From assembly GCA_047614005.1 (NCBI GenBank), contig JBLHIK010000019.1:1-13024 (forward strand): a DNA stretch of 13,024 nt, in the 5' to 3' direction. Positions 1 through 7,378 of this stretch are shown piece by piece (position 1 is the stretch's first letter; each line of letters opens with the position of its first letter). Both the position numbers and the translations under genes were made by a program. The notes below the pieces were generated by a model, which made no database searches, was not told the origin of the DNA, and saw only the letters and a program-made list of their open reading frames with translations. This stretch comes from JBLHIK01 sp047614005 (GTDB lineage: Bacteria; Patescibacteriota; Minisyncoccia; Phycocordibacterales; UBA1006).

Positions 1-2
1 TC

Positions 3-173
3 ATTCCTTCACAAATGGAATTACTTATATCTTCTCTCAAGGCTGCATTTTCTAATTCTATTGTTTTTGTACTTATTATCCTTGCAAAATTCGACAACCT
101 CAGTTTCTTTGAAAGCAAAACAGGAGAACATTCTATAAAAGATGCTCTTGATATTATTGCTGGTAAAAAATAA
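3..173 (+). CDS. 3' end of an unidentified gene (partial, runs off the left edge)
   Basis: An open frame enters from the left edge and stops at TAA 171-173, leaving 56 visible codons. They encode a hydrophobic stretch of about 17 residues (AAFSNSIVFVLIILAKF) that could be one membrane segment, followed by a short polar tail ending in IIAGKK. The gene is real on context: it runs straight into a strong terminator 18 bases after its stop, and it converges on the bacilliredoxin gene. I do not recognise the family. The tail could be the last helix of a membrane protein or simply a hydrophobic helix of a soluble one. The start and most of the protein lie outside the window. Confidence 0.6.
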   Translation: MPSQMELLISSLKAAFSNSIVFVLIILAKFDNLSFFESKTGEHSIKDALDIIAGKK

Positions 174-191
174 AATAAATACAATAACCTC

Positions 192-233
192 AAAAAAACA
201 CGCACAAAGACGTAGTCTTTGTGCGTGTTTTTT
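192..233. terminator. Bidirectional intrinsic terminator between convergent genes
   Basis: A perfect 14-bp stem (198-211 with 215-228, core CACGCACAAAGAC) has a 3-base loop. An A run precedes it (192-197) and a T run follows (229-233). The A and T runs make it work in both directions, so it ends the left-edge gene on the plus strand and the bacilliredoxin gene (stop at 250) on the minus strand. Confidence 0.9.
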
Positions 234-249
234 AATAGTCAAAGTTTAT

Positions 250-579
250 CTACGAAATATTTTTCGGAATATCTTCAACACGTATATCGTGATGACTTGC
301 GTCGTAAGCAGAGTTACCATGATGAACCACTATAAGCTGAGGAGATTCGTGCTTTACATCCAGCTTTTGTGCAAGATCCGTAGAAAGCTCTTTTTCCTCT
401 TGCATTATCACAAGATAGATAGGATATTGAACCTCATCTTCTTTTAATCCCGCAACTACTCTCTCGTGAGCAGCAAGACTGATCGGGCACGTAAGAGAAT
501 GTTTCAAAACTATCACAGGTTCTTTTTCTGAATGTTCAAGTATCTCTTCTACTGTTTCTGCTTTTTTAAAATCTTTCAT
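250..579 (-). CDS. ytxJ: YtxJ-family monothiol bacilliredoxin (thioredoxin fold)
   Basis: A 109-residue protein. Family knowledge: YtxJ/BrxC proteins are small cytosolic thioredoxin-fold proteins with a TCPIS active site that remove bacillithiol from protein thiols in Bacillota. Seen here: LKHSLTCPIS with the single Cys at residue 31, the family-typical cis-Pro segment HESPQ (77-81), then HHGNSAYDASHHDI, where the family usually has a similar ASH motif. Length matches the family (about 105-110). I start at ATG 577-579, because an upstream TTG at 643-645 in the same frame would place the start beyond a terminator hairpin (605-633) and because a TATAAT box lies six bases before this ATG. The gene is monocistronic between two terminators. 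There is no other Cys, so it is a one-thiol enzyme. The oddity is the partner thiol: CPR bacteria are not known to me to make bacillithiol, so the native substrate may be another thiol. Confidence 0.85.
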   Translation of the reverse strand: MKDFKKAETVEEILEHSEKEPVIVLKHSLTCPISLAAHERVVAGLKEDEVQYPIYLVIMQEEKELSTDLAQKLDVKHESPQLIVVHHGNSAYDASHHDIRVEDIPKNIS

Positions 580-585
580 ACGTTT

Positions 586-591
586 ATTATA
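586..591 (-). promoter_or_regulatory. TATAAT -10 box, leaderless promoter of the bacilliredoxin gene
   Basis: On the minus strand a perfect TATAAT is followed by AAACGT and then the ATG at 579. With a six-base gap, transcription would begin at or next to the A of the start codon, giving a leaderless mRNA. No convincing -35 hexamer lies at 16-18 bases. No Shine-Dalgarno site is possible here. The box also settles the start codon choice. Confidence 0.7.
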
Positions 592-604
592 CACTACCAA
601 TACT

Positions 605-633
605 AAAAACACTCTTATCAAAAGAGTGTTTTT
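605..633. terminator. Intrinsic terminator after the giant surface-protein gene
   Basis: Inverted repeat AAAAACACTCTT (605-616) and AAGAGTGTTTTT (622-633) with a 5-base loop. Read on the minus strand it ends transcription from the surface-protein gene, which stops at 772, leaving about a 140-base 3' untranslated region (634-771) in which I see no other element. It lies about 13 bases before the TATAAT box of the next gene, so the two minus-strand genes are transcriptionally separate. Symmetric A and T runs would let it work in either direction. Confidence 0.8.
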
Positions 634-771
634 AAAATATTGCAAATCAATTTAATCTTATACCCTCCTGCATTTATAAAACCATGTCTTTCATGTAACA
701 TATTCCTATTTTAAAAAAGTACAATATTAATAAACATATAACCTATTTTTAAAATGAAGAGAGATCGCACT

Positions 772-3700
772 CTATTCTTTTTTTCTGCGGATATATAAAC
801 CTGACAACAGTCCTATAATCAAAATGAGTAATACTCCTCCTCCATATGTAAGATATTCCATCCACTGAATTTCCTTTTTCATTTCTATATTCATATGCAC
901 TGGCCTTCCTTCTTTGATTGAAAAAACTTCGCCTATGTACTCCTCATAATCTTCTTTGTATGCTTGCAGATAGTATTCCCCAGGAGGTACGAGAAAAGCA
1001 TACATTCCTGACCTTCCTGTGCGTTGTGGATTATTTTGCAAGAAATTACCAGCATTCCACAATACAAAACCATCTTGTTTTTTTTCATAGAGAGTTATCT
1101 TCACATTTTCTATGCGAGCTTCTCTTCCTTTTATTTTTTCGTATACGTAACCTTCTGGATCTACTATGGTTACGAGACGTATTAACTCATTGTTTTTTGT
1201 ATCGTCGAGATATTGTATTTCGGCCAATACTTCATAATCACCTTCTACGACAGGAGCCACTATCGTCGCGGAGTATTCTCCATCTCCATCTTCATCAGTA
1301 AATACGAAAGTATCAACGACAAATTCTTGTTTTTCTTTCTTTTCTTTTGACTGAGCTTGAGCTGTTTTAAATAAAGAAAGATGAGGTTCGTTTTCTCTCG
1401 CTTGTATGTTTGCGCCATGAAATACCAAATATCCTACAATAGAAGAAACAGGTTCTTTGGGTCTCATATGATACGTCACTGTTCTTCCTGAAAGAACATG
1501 AATACGCTGCTCTGGAACACCATCAGGAGAAACTTGCAATTTACTTTCTACTGAGATAGATCCCTCGAGCGAAGCATATAAGATATTAGAAATATTTTCT
1601 TCATTGTAAACAATACGAGGAATAATAACATTGAGATCATCTACCATGAGAGATCTTTCGTATGTTGTATAGTTGAGAAGTGTTTGTGGAATGCGATACG
1701 TCAGGAACTTTTTGAAAGCCTCTACTGAAAGAGCGTTTTGGAGTTCTTTAAAGAGACCATACCCTACGGCATTTTCATCAATATTTGAAACTTGAATAAC
1801 GGGCTCCTCTTTGGGAGTGACAGGTCTCTTTGTATAGGTATTTTCTTTAGGTATTTCATATAAAATACTGTCAGAAATCGTTGTGAGAATATCTCTCGAG
1901 CTATTGAGAAACTGAACATACACTGTCTTGTACCCTTCTCCGTCTACTAATCTCCACGGTTGTAAAGAAGAAGACGGATATGGATATTCTTTACTATCTA
2001 CAAAGTTTGCATTGTTTGCGATACGCACCACAGATGGATGGCGGTTTTGATAATGAGAAAAAGTCAAAAGAACGTCACGCTCATATGTAACAAGCACATC
2101 ATTGTTGATACGCAGAGTTGCATTTGTGTATGAGGAAGTATTTTTTGATGCTTGATTTCGTGGAGGTAAGTAGCTTCCTCCAGATGACATGCAACTATCA
2201 GTATTTACTATGAGATATATAGAACTCGTCTCTACTGATACAGAATTACGAGCAGTCAGCTCTGCTGTATATGTTTTATTACAACTAAGCCCACTGAAAG
2301 AGTATTCTGTTCCACTTATCCAGCCAGAACTAAATCCATTTTCGACTAACTCTATCTTGTATGTATCTGCAGAAACACTATTCCATGAAAAAGAAAGAGT
2401 GTCTGAGGATGTTCCCATAGATACAAGACCTGTAGGATCTTGAGCTAAAGTAGTAAAAGATACAAAATCAGTACCACTTTCCCCTCTGTCATTTCTCTTT
2501 GAAGATATAAGGGAGATGTAAGAAATATTTGGAGAGAGAGCTGTATCAGAATATGTCACAGTATTTAGAGGGAGCGTTTGTGTTTCACTTTTTCCTTGAG
2601 TGTAGTTGAGAACATATGAATCTTCGTATGAGGCATTGTCTGTCCATGATATGTCTACAGAAGTAGTAGATACATTGCTCACAACTGCACCAGAAGGATC
2701 AGCAGTCGTGGTGTATGTGTCATTACTCGTAACACTCGTAGAACTACCTGCTGTATTTTCTCCATATATTTTATAAGTATATTTTGCATTACTTGCTGTA
2801 GTAGTATCGCTATATGAAGATGTGTCAGCACCAATAGTAGCAAGATGATCAAATGACCCTCCATTGATACTGCGAGAAATATGATAATTATCTTCTTGGT
2901 AGACTCCTGTATTTACATCATCCCACGAAAGAGATACTTCATTATCTGATACAAAACTTGAAGAAAAAGATGTCACTACTTGTGGTGCATTTAATGCAGA
3001 ATCAAAAGATATTGATATATCTTTAAAAACAGGAGATATATCTTGATGAGGACTGTGTTGAGTAACTTCATACTGAAGATATCGATGTCCATCAGTAACA
3101 CAATTGTTGGCACTTATATCCTCACCTGAAGAGACAGGAGTACATGTAGAAAAAGCAGGAGCTCCACTCATACCTGAATCATTACTCGTCCTTACTCGCA
3201 CCTCCACACCTCGACTCGTATATAAATCATATTTTTCATTGAGATATTCTTCTATACCAGCAGTATCAGAAGCAGAAAGCTCTTCATCATAAATAATAAG
3301 TTCTGCTATATCACCTTTGAAAAAGTTAGAGGATTGAGGATATGAAGAATGATACCATCTCCCTAAAAATACATCTCCATTAGTATTTATGGAAGATGGG
3401 TAGTCTGAAGGCAAACCCACATTTACAGCATCAATATATGCTGAGAAATATGGCAGAGACGTCTTGAGTTTTTGAGTATAGATATTCCACTCCCGACCTT
3501 GAATTACGGTATTACTTACAATAGATTGATTGGCATTATATGCAACAGAAAATTTATCCTTGAAGGTATTGTTGCCATTCCTATACATTACAGTCGAAGT
3601 ATTTAATTTACCATCACCTATCGATACAACATGATCGTAATTATTTGAAGGCTGATTTGTATAATCAAAATACCCCACTAAGAATACGTCAAAAGGTGCA

Positions 3701-6096
3701 TCGAGAGACCCTACGTTTGCAAGAAAGTTTTCTGCTTCATTGAAACGTACGATTGGATTTCCATTAAGTATACCTGTTTTATAAAGAGGTATTGTAGCTG
3801 TCTGCGCATTTGCATCAAATCCATTTCCTGATGAATCTTCCCACACATCAACATCTTCTCCATCTGACAGCCCTACTATAGTAGATGCATCGAGTCGCAA
3901 CCTTAAACCAGAAACTGTCGAAGGATCTATGGGTGTAAGTGAATTTTCTATATCAAGAGTTATTTCTCCCCATGCACTTCCTAGTGCATTTTCTGAGTCA
4001 TATATATTTGAAGTAAGAACACCTGCTGCCTCATATAAAAGAGAGGGAGCCAAAGAGAGCTCGTCTATAGAGAGCGAGCTATCAGACTTTATTCGAACTC
4101 CAAATGACGAAGTAGCTGGAGTAGTAAATGTTGCTTCAAGTCTATACCAATCATCACCTGCGCTTGTGTACGTAGTCGATACAGACAAACTATCTTGGAC
4201 CAGCTCTGCATGAGCAGATGTTACTTCTGAATTATCATCATTTTTCACATATACACTCAACACATAATCACCTGCTTCTATCGGTGTGACTTTTTGCGTA
4301 AAATCATATGTTTTTGTGGATGATGTATCTACGTGCACAGAACCTAGCGTGCCGTTGTATCCTGAATCCTGATGACTCACTTCCAGTACATCATATGTAT
4401 TTGATACAGTTATATTATATTTTTTTGCAAGACTCGTTTCTATTTTAGCTCGAGAAAGAGGAATAATATCAGTATTGAAAATAGTAATATTTGCAATATC
4501 TCCATCGAGAAAGAGTGGAGCAACTGCTCCTAGTCGAGATCCAATAGCACCAAAGTCCATAGTGCCACTCAGTGTATTTGAGTATACAGACAACCCATTT
4601 ATATACTCTATAAAAATATTTGAAGTATTTCGAAGATACGAACGCACTTCTACAGCATTAGTAAAATCTGCCGAAGAATTGATGCTATTTCCGTCTGCTT
4701 CATTTTGCCAACGAAATGCACCGTTTACCATTCCGTATGAAGTTCCTGGGCCTGTGGCGTCTTTTGTGCCCAAAAGAGGCTGTTGAGCCCCTGAAGGCAC
4801 ATGAGCAACAGAAATAATACTATAATCATCACCAGTGGTAAATTCAGGCATTTGGTGCACCAAACTATCATCAACCCCGTCAAAACGGACGACAGGTTCT
4901 CCATTTATTTGGTTTTCTATATAAAGAGGTTGATTGATCAATGTGTTTTGAATAGCATTATATCCATGAGGAGACTGATCACTCCACGTCGCAAAAGGTA
5001 ATCCATCTAATACTCCTGTTATTTGTGACGCATCAAAATCAAGAGACAGATACTCACCAATAGTGTTGATATAGTTATTGCCAGCATCGGCGACAATTTC
5101 ATCTTTTGTAAAATTACCTTCTATGATTGCAACTTGTTGTTTTTCTGTAAAGTCACTGAGCCAATCAGCACCATAAAAAGGAAGTCCATATTTGTTGGCG
5201 AGATATATACTCACCATATCACCTTCTGAGTCAGTTAAATCTCTATCATAGATAAGTATCTCTGCGATGTCTCCATTGAGTCCAGAGCTTGGATTACCTA
5301 AATATCTTCCTATTTCTATATCTCCTTCATCAGGAGATCCTGCATTATGAGAAATATTATCCATAATTTTGTTTGAGTTTTGATACATATCCACTCTCCC
5401 TGCCTGAGGATTTTCCATGCGAATCATTTGAAAGGTTTCGAGAAAATCACCTGATGTATTAGTTATTGGTGGATTTGAAAAGAAATACTCTCCTGTATAT
5501 GATGCAGCAAGTTGATAAAAAGGACTGCTCCCATGAAATATCATATTGTGATATTGATTATCTGCTCCATTTTTCTTTACTACTATATAGTATGTACGAG
5601 GACCCAACGTCACAGAGGGTATTACGAGATCATCATCAAGAGTAAACCTCACCACGGGATGACCATTTGCCACATTAGTAATATAAGCAGGCTGAGCTGA
5701 GACAAGTGCCTCGGTCGCATCATTGCCTTTTCCAGAAATATCACTCCACAAAGATACAGGATCTCCATTTGAAAGACCAGTAATAGCACTTGCATCGAGA
5801 TGTATTTGAAGATTATCTATATCTTCAGGAAAATACCATTCATCTGCATTGGTATCGAGAGAAGGATTGAGAAATTCATTAGGCTTTCTTTCAAGAGAAA
5901 AATCTCCTGCCACACTCGTATCTATGTCAGTATTATTATCATATTCAGTAGACGTATCGCCCGAAGGCACAGCCCCTCCAGACCAATCAGTTTGAGAAAA
6001 AGGTGAGCTCGCCAATAGGAGAGAAACATCTTTATTGTTTAAAGATATTACAACAAGAAAAATTATAGCAAAAAAAAGCTGAAAAATCTTTTTCAT
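772..6096 (-). CDS. Giant secreted, membrane-anchored LamG/fibronectin type III surface protein
   Basis: About 1774 residues, starting at ATG 6094-6096. An in-frame ATG at 6159 would bury the signal peptide (MKKIFQLFFAIIFLVVISL), and TATAAT sits six bases before the chosen ATG. Order: signal peptide; three LamG/concanavalin-like domains near 94-309, 348-562 and 730-960, each opening with an L-x-L/F-DAS motif, a W-x-D segment and a later G-D-I-A signature; a jelly-roll, CBM-like segment near 568-685; a segment with Cys 985 and 999; three Fn3 domains near 1035-1300; a SSGGSYLPP linker; a beta-rich region with DEDGDGEY; a carboxypeptidase-regulatory/Cna-B-like domain near 1645-1740; one membrane helix near 1752-1769 and the stop-transfer tail RRKKE. 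I know this C-terminal order from CPR surface proteins. The body should lie outside the cell, anchored at its C-terminus. Adhesion or glycan binding is inferred. No catalytic motif was recognised. It is monocistronic and divergent from the kinase cluster. Confidence 0.85.
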   Translation of the reverse strand: MKKIFQLFFAIIFLVVISLNNKDVSLLLASSPFSQTDWSGGAVPSGDTSTEYDNNTDIDTSVAGDFSLERKPNEFLNPSLDTNADEWYFPEDIDNLQIHLDASAITGLSNGDPVSLWSDISGKGNDATEALVSAQPAYITNVANGHPVVRFTLDDDLVIPSVTLGPRTYYIVVKKNGADNQYHNMIFHGSSPFYQLAASYTGEYFFSNPPITNTSGDFLETFQMIRMENPQAGRVDMYQNSNKIMDNISHNAGSPDEGDIEIGRYLGNPSSGLNGDIAEILIYDRDLTDSEGDMVSIYLANKYGLPFYGADWLSDFTEKQQVAIIEGNFTKDEIVADAGNNYINTIGEYLSLDFDASQITGVLDGLPFATWSDQSPHGYNAIQNTLINQPLYIENQINGEPVVRFDGVDDSLVHQMPEFTTGDDYSIISVAHVPSGAQQPLLGTKDATGPGTSYGMVNGAFRWQNEADGNSINSSADFTNAVEVRSYLRNTSNIFIEYINGLSVYSNTLSGTMDFGAIGSRLGAVAPLFLDGDIANITIFNTDIIPLSRAKIETSLAKKYNITVSNTYDVLEVSHQDSGYNGTLGSVHVDTSSTKTYDFTQKVTPIEAGDYVLSVYVKNDDNSEVTSAHAELVQDSLSVSTTYTSAGDDWYRLEATFTTPATSSFGVRIKSDSSLSIDELSLAPSLLYEAAGVLTSNIYDSENALGSAWGEITLDIENSLTPIDPSTVSGLRLRLDASTIVGLSDGEDVDVWEDSSGNGFDANAQTATIPLYKTGILNGNPIVRFNEAENFLANVGSLDAPFDVFLVGYFDYTNQPSNNYDHVVSIGDGKLNTSTVMYRNGNNTFKDKFSVAYNANQSIVSNTVIQGREWNIYTQKLKTSLPYFSAYIDAVNVGLPSDYPSSINTNGDVFLGRWYHSSYPQSSNFFKGDIAELIIYDEELSASDTAGIEEYLNEKYDLYTSRGVEVRVRTSNDSGMSGAPAFSTCTPVSSGEDISANNCVTDGHRYLQYEVTQHSPHQDISPVFKDISISFDSALNAPQVVTSFSSSFVSDNEVSLSWDDVNTGVYQEDNYHISRSINGGSFDHLATIGADTSSYSDTTTASNAKYTYKIYGENTAGSSTSVTSNDTYTTTADPSGAVVSNVSTTSVDISWTDNASYEDSYVLNYTQGKSETQTLPLNTVTYSDTALSPNISYISLISSKRNDRGESGTDFVSFTTLAQDPTGLVSMGTSSDTLSFSWNSVSADTYKIELVENGFSSGWISGTEYSFSGLSCNKTYTAELTARNSVSVETSSIYLIVNTDSCMSSGGSYLPPRNQASKNTSSYTNATLRINNDVLVTYERDVLLTFSHYQNRHPSVVRIANNANFVDSKEYPYPSSSLQPWRLVDGEGYKTVYVQFLNSSRDILTTISDSILYEIPKENTYTKRPVTPKEEPVIQVSNIDENAVGYGLFKELQNALSVEAFKKFLTYRIPQTLLNYTTYERSLMVDDLNVIIPRIVYNEENISNILYASLEGSISVESKLQVSPDGVPEQRIHVLSGRTVTYHMRPKEPVSSIVGYLVFHGANIQARENEPHLSLFKTAQAQSKEKKEKQEFVVDTFVFTDEDGDGEYSATIVAPVVEGDYEVLAEIQYLDDTKNNELIRLVTIVDPEGYVYEKIKGREARIENVKITLYEKKQDGFVLWNAGNFLQNNPQRTGRSGMYAFLVPPGEYYLQAYKEDYEEYIGEVFSIKEGRPVHMNIEMKKEIQWMEYLTYGGGVLLILIIGLLSGLYIRRKKE

Positions 6097-6102
6097 ATAA
6101 GC

Positions 6103-6108
6103 ATTATA
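6103..6108 (-). promoter_or_regulatory. TATAAT -10 box, leaderless promoter of the surface-protein gene
   Basis: Minus strand: TATAAT, then GCTTAT, then the ATG at 6096. This is the same TATAAT-six-bases-ATG layout as the bacilliredoxin gene, so the message probably starts on the start codon. A TTGGTG lies about 21 bases upstream, too far for a normal -35. It sits in the 137-bp divergent region shared with the kinase gene. Confidence 0.7.
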
Positions 6109-6181
6109 GCAAGAAACGATATTCTCACCCACCAAGTAATAAAAAGTTATCCACGACATACTCTCACGAATATTTATATGA

Positions 6182-6211
6182 TTGCTATACTAGTATTATA
6201 GACATTATAAA
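6182..6211 (+). promoter_or_regulatory. Candidate promoter of the kinase-regulator-cupredoxin-recG cluster
   Basis: TTGCTA (6182-6187) and TATAAA (6206-6211) are separated by 18 bases, which would start transcription near 6218 and leave a leader of about 16 bases with no Shine-Dalgarno site. TATACT (6186-6191) and TATTAT (6194-6199) are alternative -10 boxes in this AT-rich stretch, so the exact box is uncertain. That a promoter lies here follows from the divergent gene layout. Confidence 0.4.
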
Positions 6212-6233
6212 AATTATTAAAAGATTTATATTT

Positions 6234-6962
6234 ATGGAACAAAAGAATGACCACTGCACCGAAGCACTCGAAACAAAAAGCCAGCTCATATCGATGAGTG
6301 CTCATCAAATCCGCACCAACCTCTCTGCATTTAAGTGGGGTATCCAAATGCTTGCTGATGGTGATTTTGGTACTATCAATGACGAACAGAAGATCTTTTT
6401 GGAACAATCTCAAAAATCTGTTGCGGACATGATAGATATTATCTCTGAGATGCTTCGAGTGAATCACGCTGAAGGTGCCTCAATATCATATAATTTTACA
6501 ACAGGAACTATTGATACTGTTCTCGATCAAGCTCTTTCTCAATTCAAGCATGCTTTTAAAAAAAAGGGAGTGACACTCGACATAAAAAGAGACACCTTGC
6601 CGGAAATAAAATTTGACAAAGCACATATGCGCATCGTATTTGAAAACCTTATTGATAATGCCCTTAAATATACACATTCTGGAGGAGTTGTATTTATTAG
6701 AAGCTGTGTTAATAAAACAGGAATATGTTGGAGTATTCACGACACAGGAATAGGTATACCAAAAGATGAATCAGACAAGGTGTTTAGAAAATTCTATCGC
6801 GCAAAGAATGCACAGGAATCAGGTATAGTAGGGACAGGTCTCGGACTTTATTCTTCAAGAGAAATAATACAAGCTCATGGTGGAACTCTATATCTAGAAG
6901 AGTGCAAAAAAGGGACAAACATATCCTTCTCTCTTCCACTCATTGCAAAGGAGACGGAGTAG
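6234..6962 (+). CDS. Sensor-less cytosolic histidine kinase (HisKA + HATPase_c)
   Basis: 242 residues, all kinase core. The protein begins almost directly at the dimerisation helix. Seen: H-box SAHQIRTNL with the phospho-accepting His at 24; N-box ENLIDNALKYT (137-147); G1 box DTGIGIP (170-176); F-box VFRKFYRA (183-190); G2 box GTGLGLYSSREI (200-211). It should autophosphorylate using ATP and pass the phosphate to an Asp, most likely on the regulator encoded 16 bases downstream. There is no signal peptide, membrane segment, PAS, GAF or HAMP domain, so input must come from a partner protein or from the few N-terminal residues. Unusually, the Pro that normally follows Arg-Thr in the H-box is Asn (RTNL rather than RTPL), and Gln rather than Glu follows His. 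The latter is common in HQLRTPL-type kinases. The start ATG has no ribosome-binding site, but every motif is in frame. Confidence 0.92.
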   Translation: MEQKNDHCTEALETKSQLISMSAHQIRTNLSAFKWGIQMLADGDFGTINDEQKIFLEQSQKSVADMIDIISEMLRVNHAEGASISYNFTTGTIDTVLDQALSQFKHAFKKKGVTLDIKRDTLPEIKFDKAHMRIVFENLIDNALKYTHSGGVVFIRSCVNKTGICWSIHDTGIGIPKDESDKVFRKFYRAKNAQESGIVGTGLGLYSSREIIQAHGGTLYLEECKKGTNISFSLPLIAKETE

Positions 6963-6965
6963 TAG

Positions 6966-6971
6966 TATTAT
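6966..6971 (+). promoter_or_regulatory. Possible -10 box before the response regulator
   Basis: TATTAT lies seven bases before the regulator ATG at 6979, resembling the leaderless layout of the two minus-strand genes. It sits in the 16-base gap after the kinase stop and overlaps nothing coding. It could give the regulator a leaderless transcript of its own, or it may be chance in AT-rich DNA. A purine-rich AAAGGAG at 6947-6953 is too far from the ATG (25 bases) to act as its ribosome-binding site. Confidence 0.3.
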
Positions 6972-6978
6972 ATTATCT

Positions 6979-7353
6979 ATGAGTGATACACTAACCAAAA
7001 ATATATTAATTGTAGAGGATGATACCTTCCTTCAATCTCTCACAACAAAAAAACTCACAGGGGAAGGCTTTACTGTTGCCAACGCAACAACAAAAGAACA
7101 AGTAGAACAACAAACAACTGAAAATCAATTTGATTTTATTCTTCTTGACCTCATACTTCCTGGAACAAGCGGATTTGAACTCTTGGAATATATTCGAGCA
7201 CAAGATAAACATAAAAATATCCCCATTGTGATATTTTCAAATCTTTCAAGCGACGATGACTTCAAAAAAGCAGATGAACTTGGGGCTACTGACTTTATGG
7301 TAAAATCCAATTTTACTCTTGATGACCTCGTAGAGAAAATCAAGACCAGCTAA
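6979..7353 (+). CDS. Single-domain (CheY-like) response regulator
   Basis: 124 residues forming one receiver domain and nothing else. Seen: acidic pair in VEDD (Asp 14, Asp 15); phospho-acceptor Asp 57 in LLDLILPG; the switch Ser 87 in VIFSN; the conserved Lys 109 in FMVKS. All the residues needed for phosphorylation and switching are present. I start at ATG 6979. A TTG at 6943 in the same frame lies inside the kinase gene and would add twelve unconserved residues. The paired kinase ends 16 bases upstream, so the two are surely partners. With no DNA-binding or enzymatic output domain, it must act by binding another protein, as CheY or Spo0F do, or shuttle phosphate onward. The LPGTSGFELLEYIR stretch and the LGATDFMVK turn are typical of the family. 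Confidence 0.93.
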   Translation: MSDTLTKNILIVEDDTFLQSLTTKKLTGEGFTVANATTKEQVEQQTTENQFDFILLDLILPGTSGFELLEYIRAQDKHKNIPIVIFSNLSSDDDFKKADELGATDFMVKSNFTLDDLVEKIKTS

Positions 7354-7378
7354 TTTAATAGTAATAAAAAAATAATAT

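Noticed and set aside
21..242. Minus-strand open frame of 73 codons
   Set aside because: It overlaps the partial gene on the plus strand and reads through the terminator hairpin; the composition is not protein-like.
142..447. Plus-strand open frame of 101 codons
   Set aside because: It runs through the terminator and is antisense to the bacilliredoxin gene, whose active-site motif is unmistakable.
580..645. 22-codon N-terminal extension of the bacilliredoxin (TTG start)
   Set aside because: It begins upstream of an intrinsic terminator and crosses the promoter; the family length fits the shorter form.
6097..6159. 21-codon N-terminal extension of the surface protein
   Set aside because: It would bury the signal peptide behind a polar segment and place the coding start upstream of a well-placed TATAAT box. 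It cannot be wholly excluded.
6234..7353. Chemotaxis CheA/CheY pair
   Set aside because: The kinase has HisKA architecture with the His next to the catalytic domain, not the P1-P5 layout of CheA, and no chemotaxis genes are nearby.
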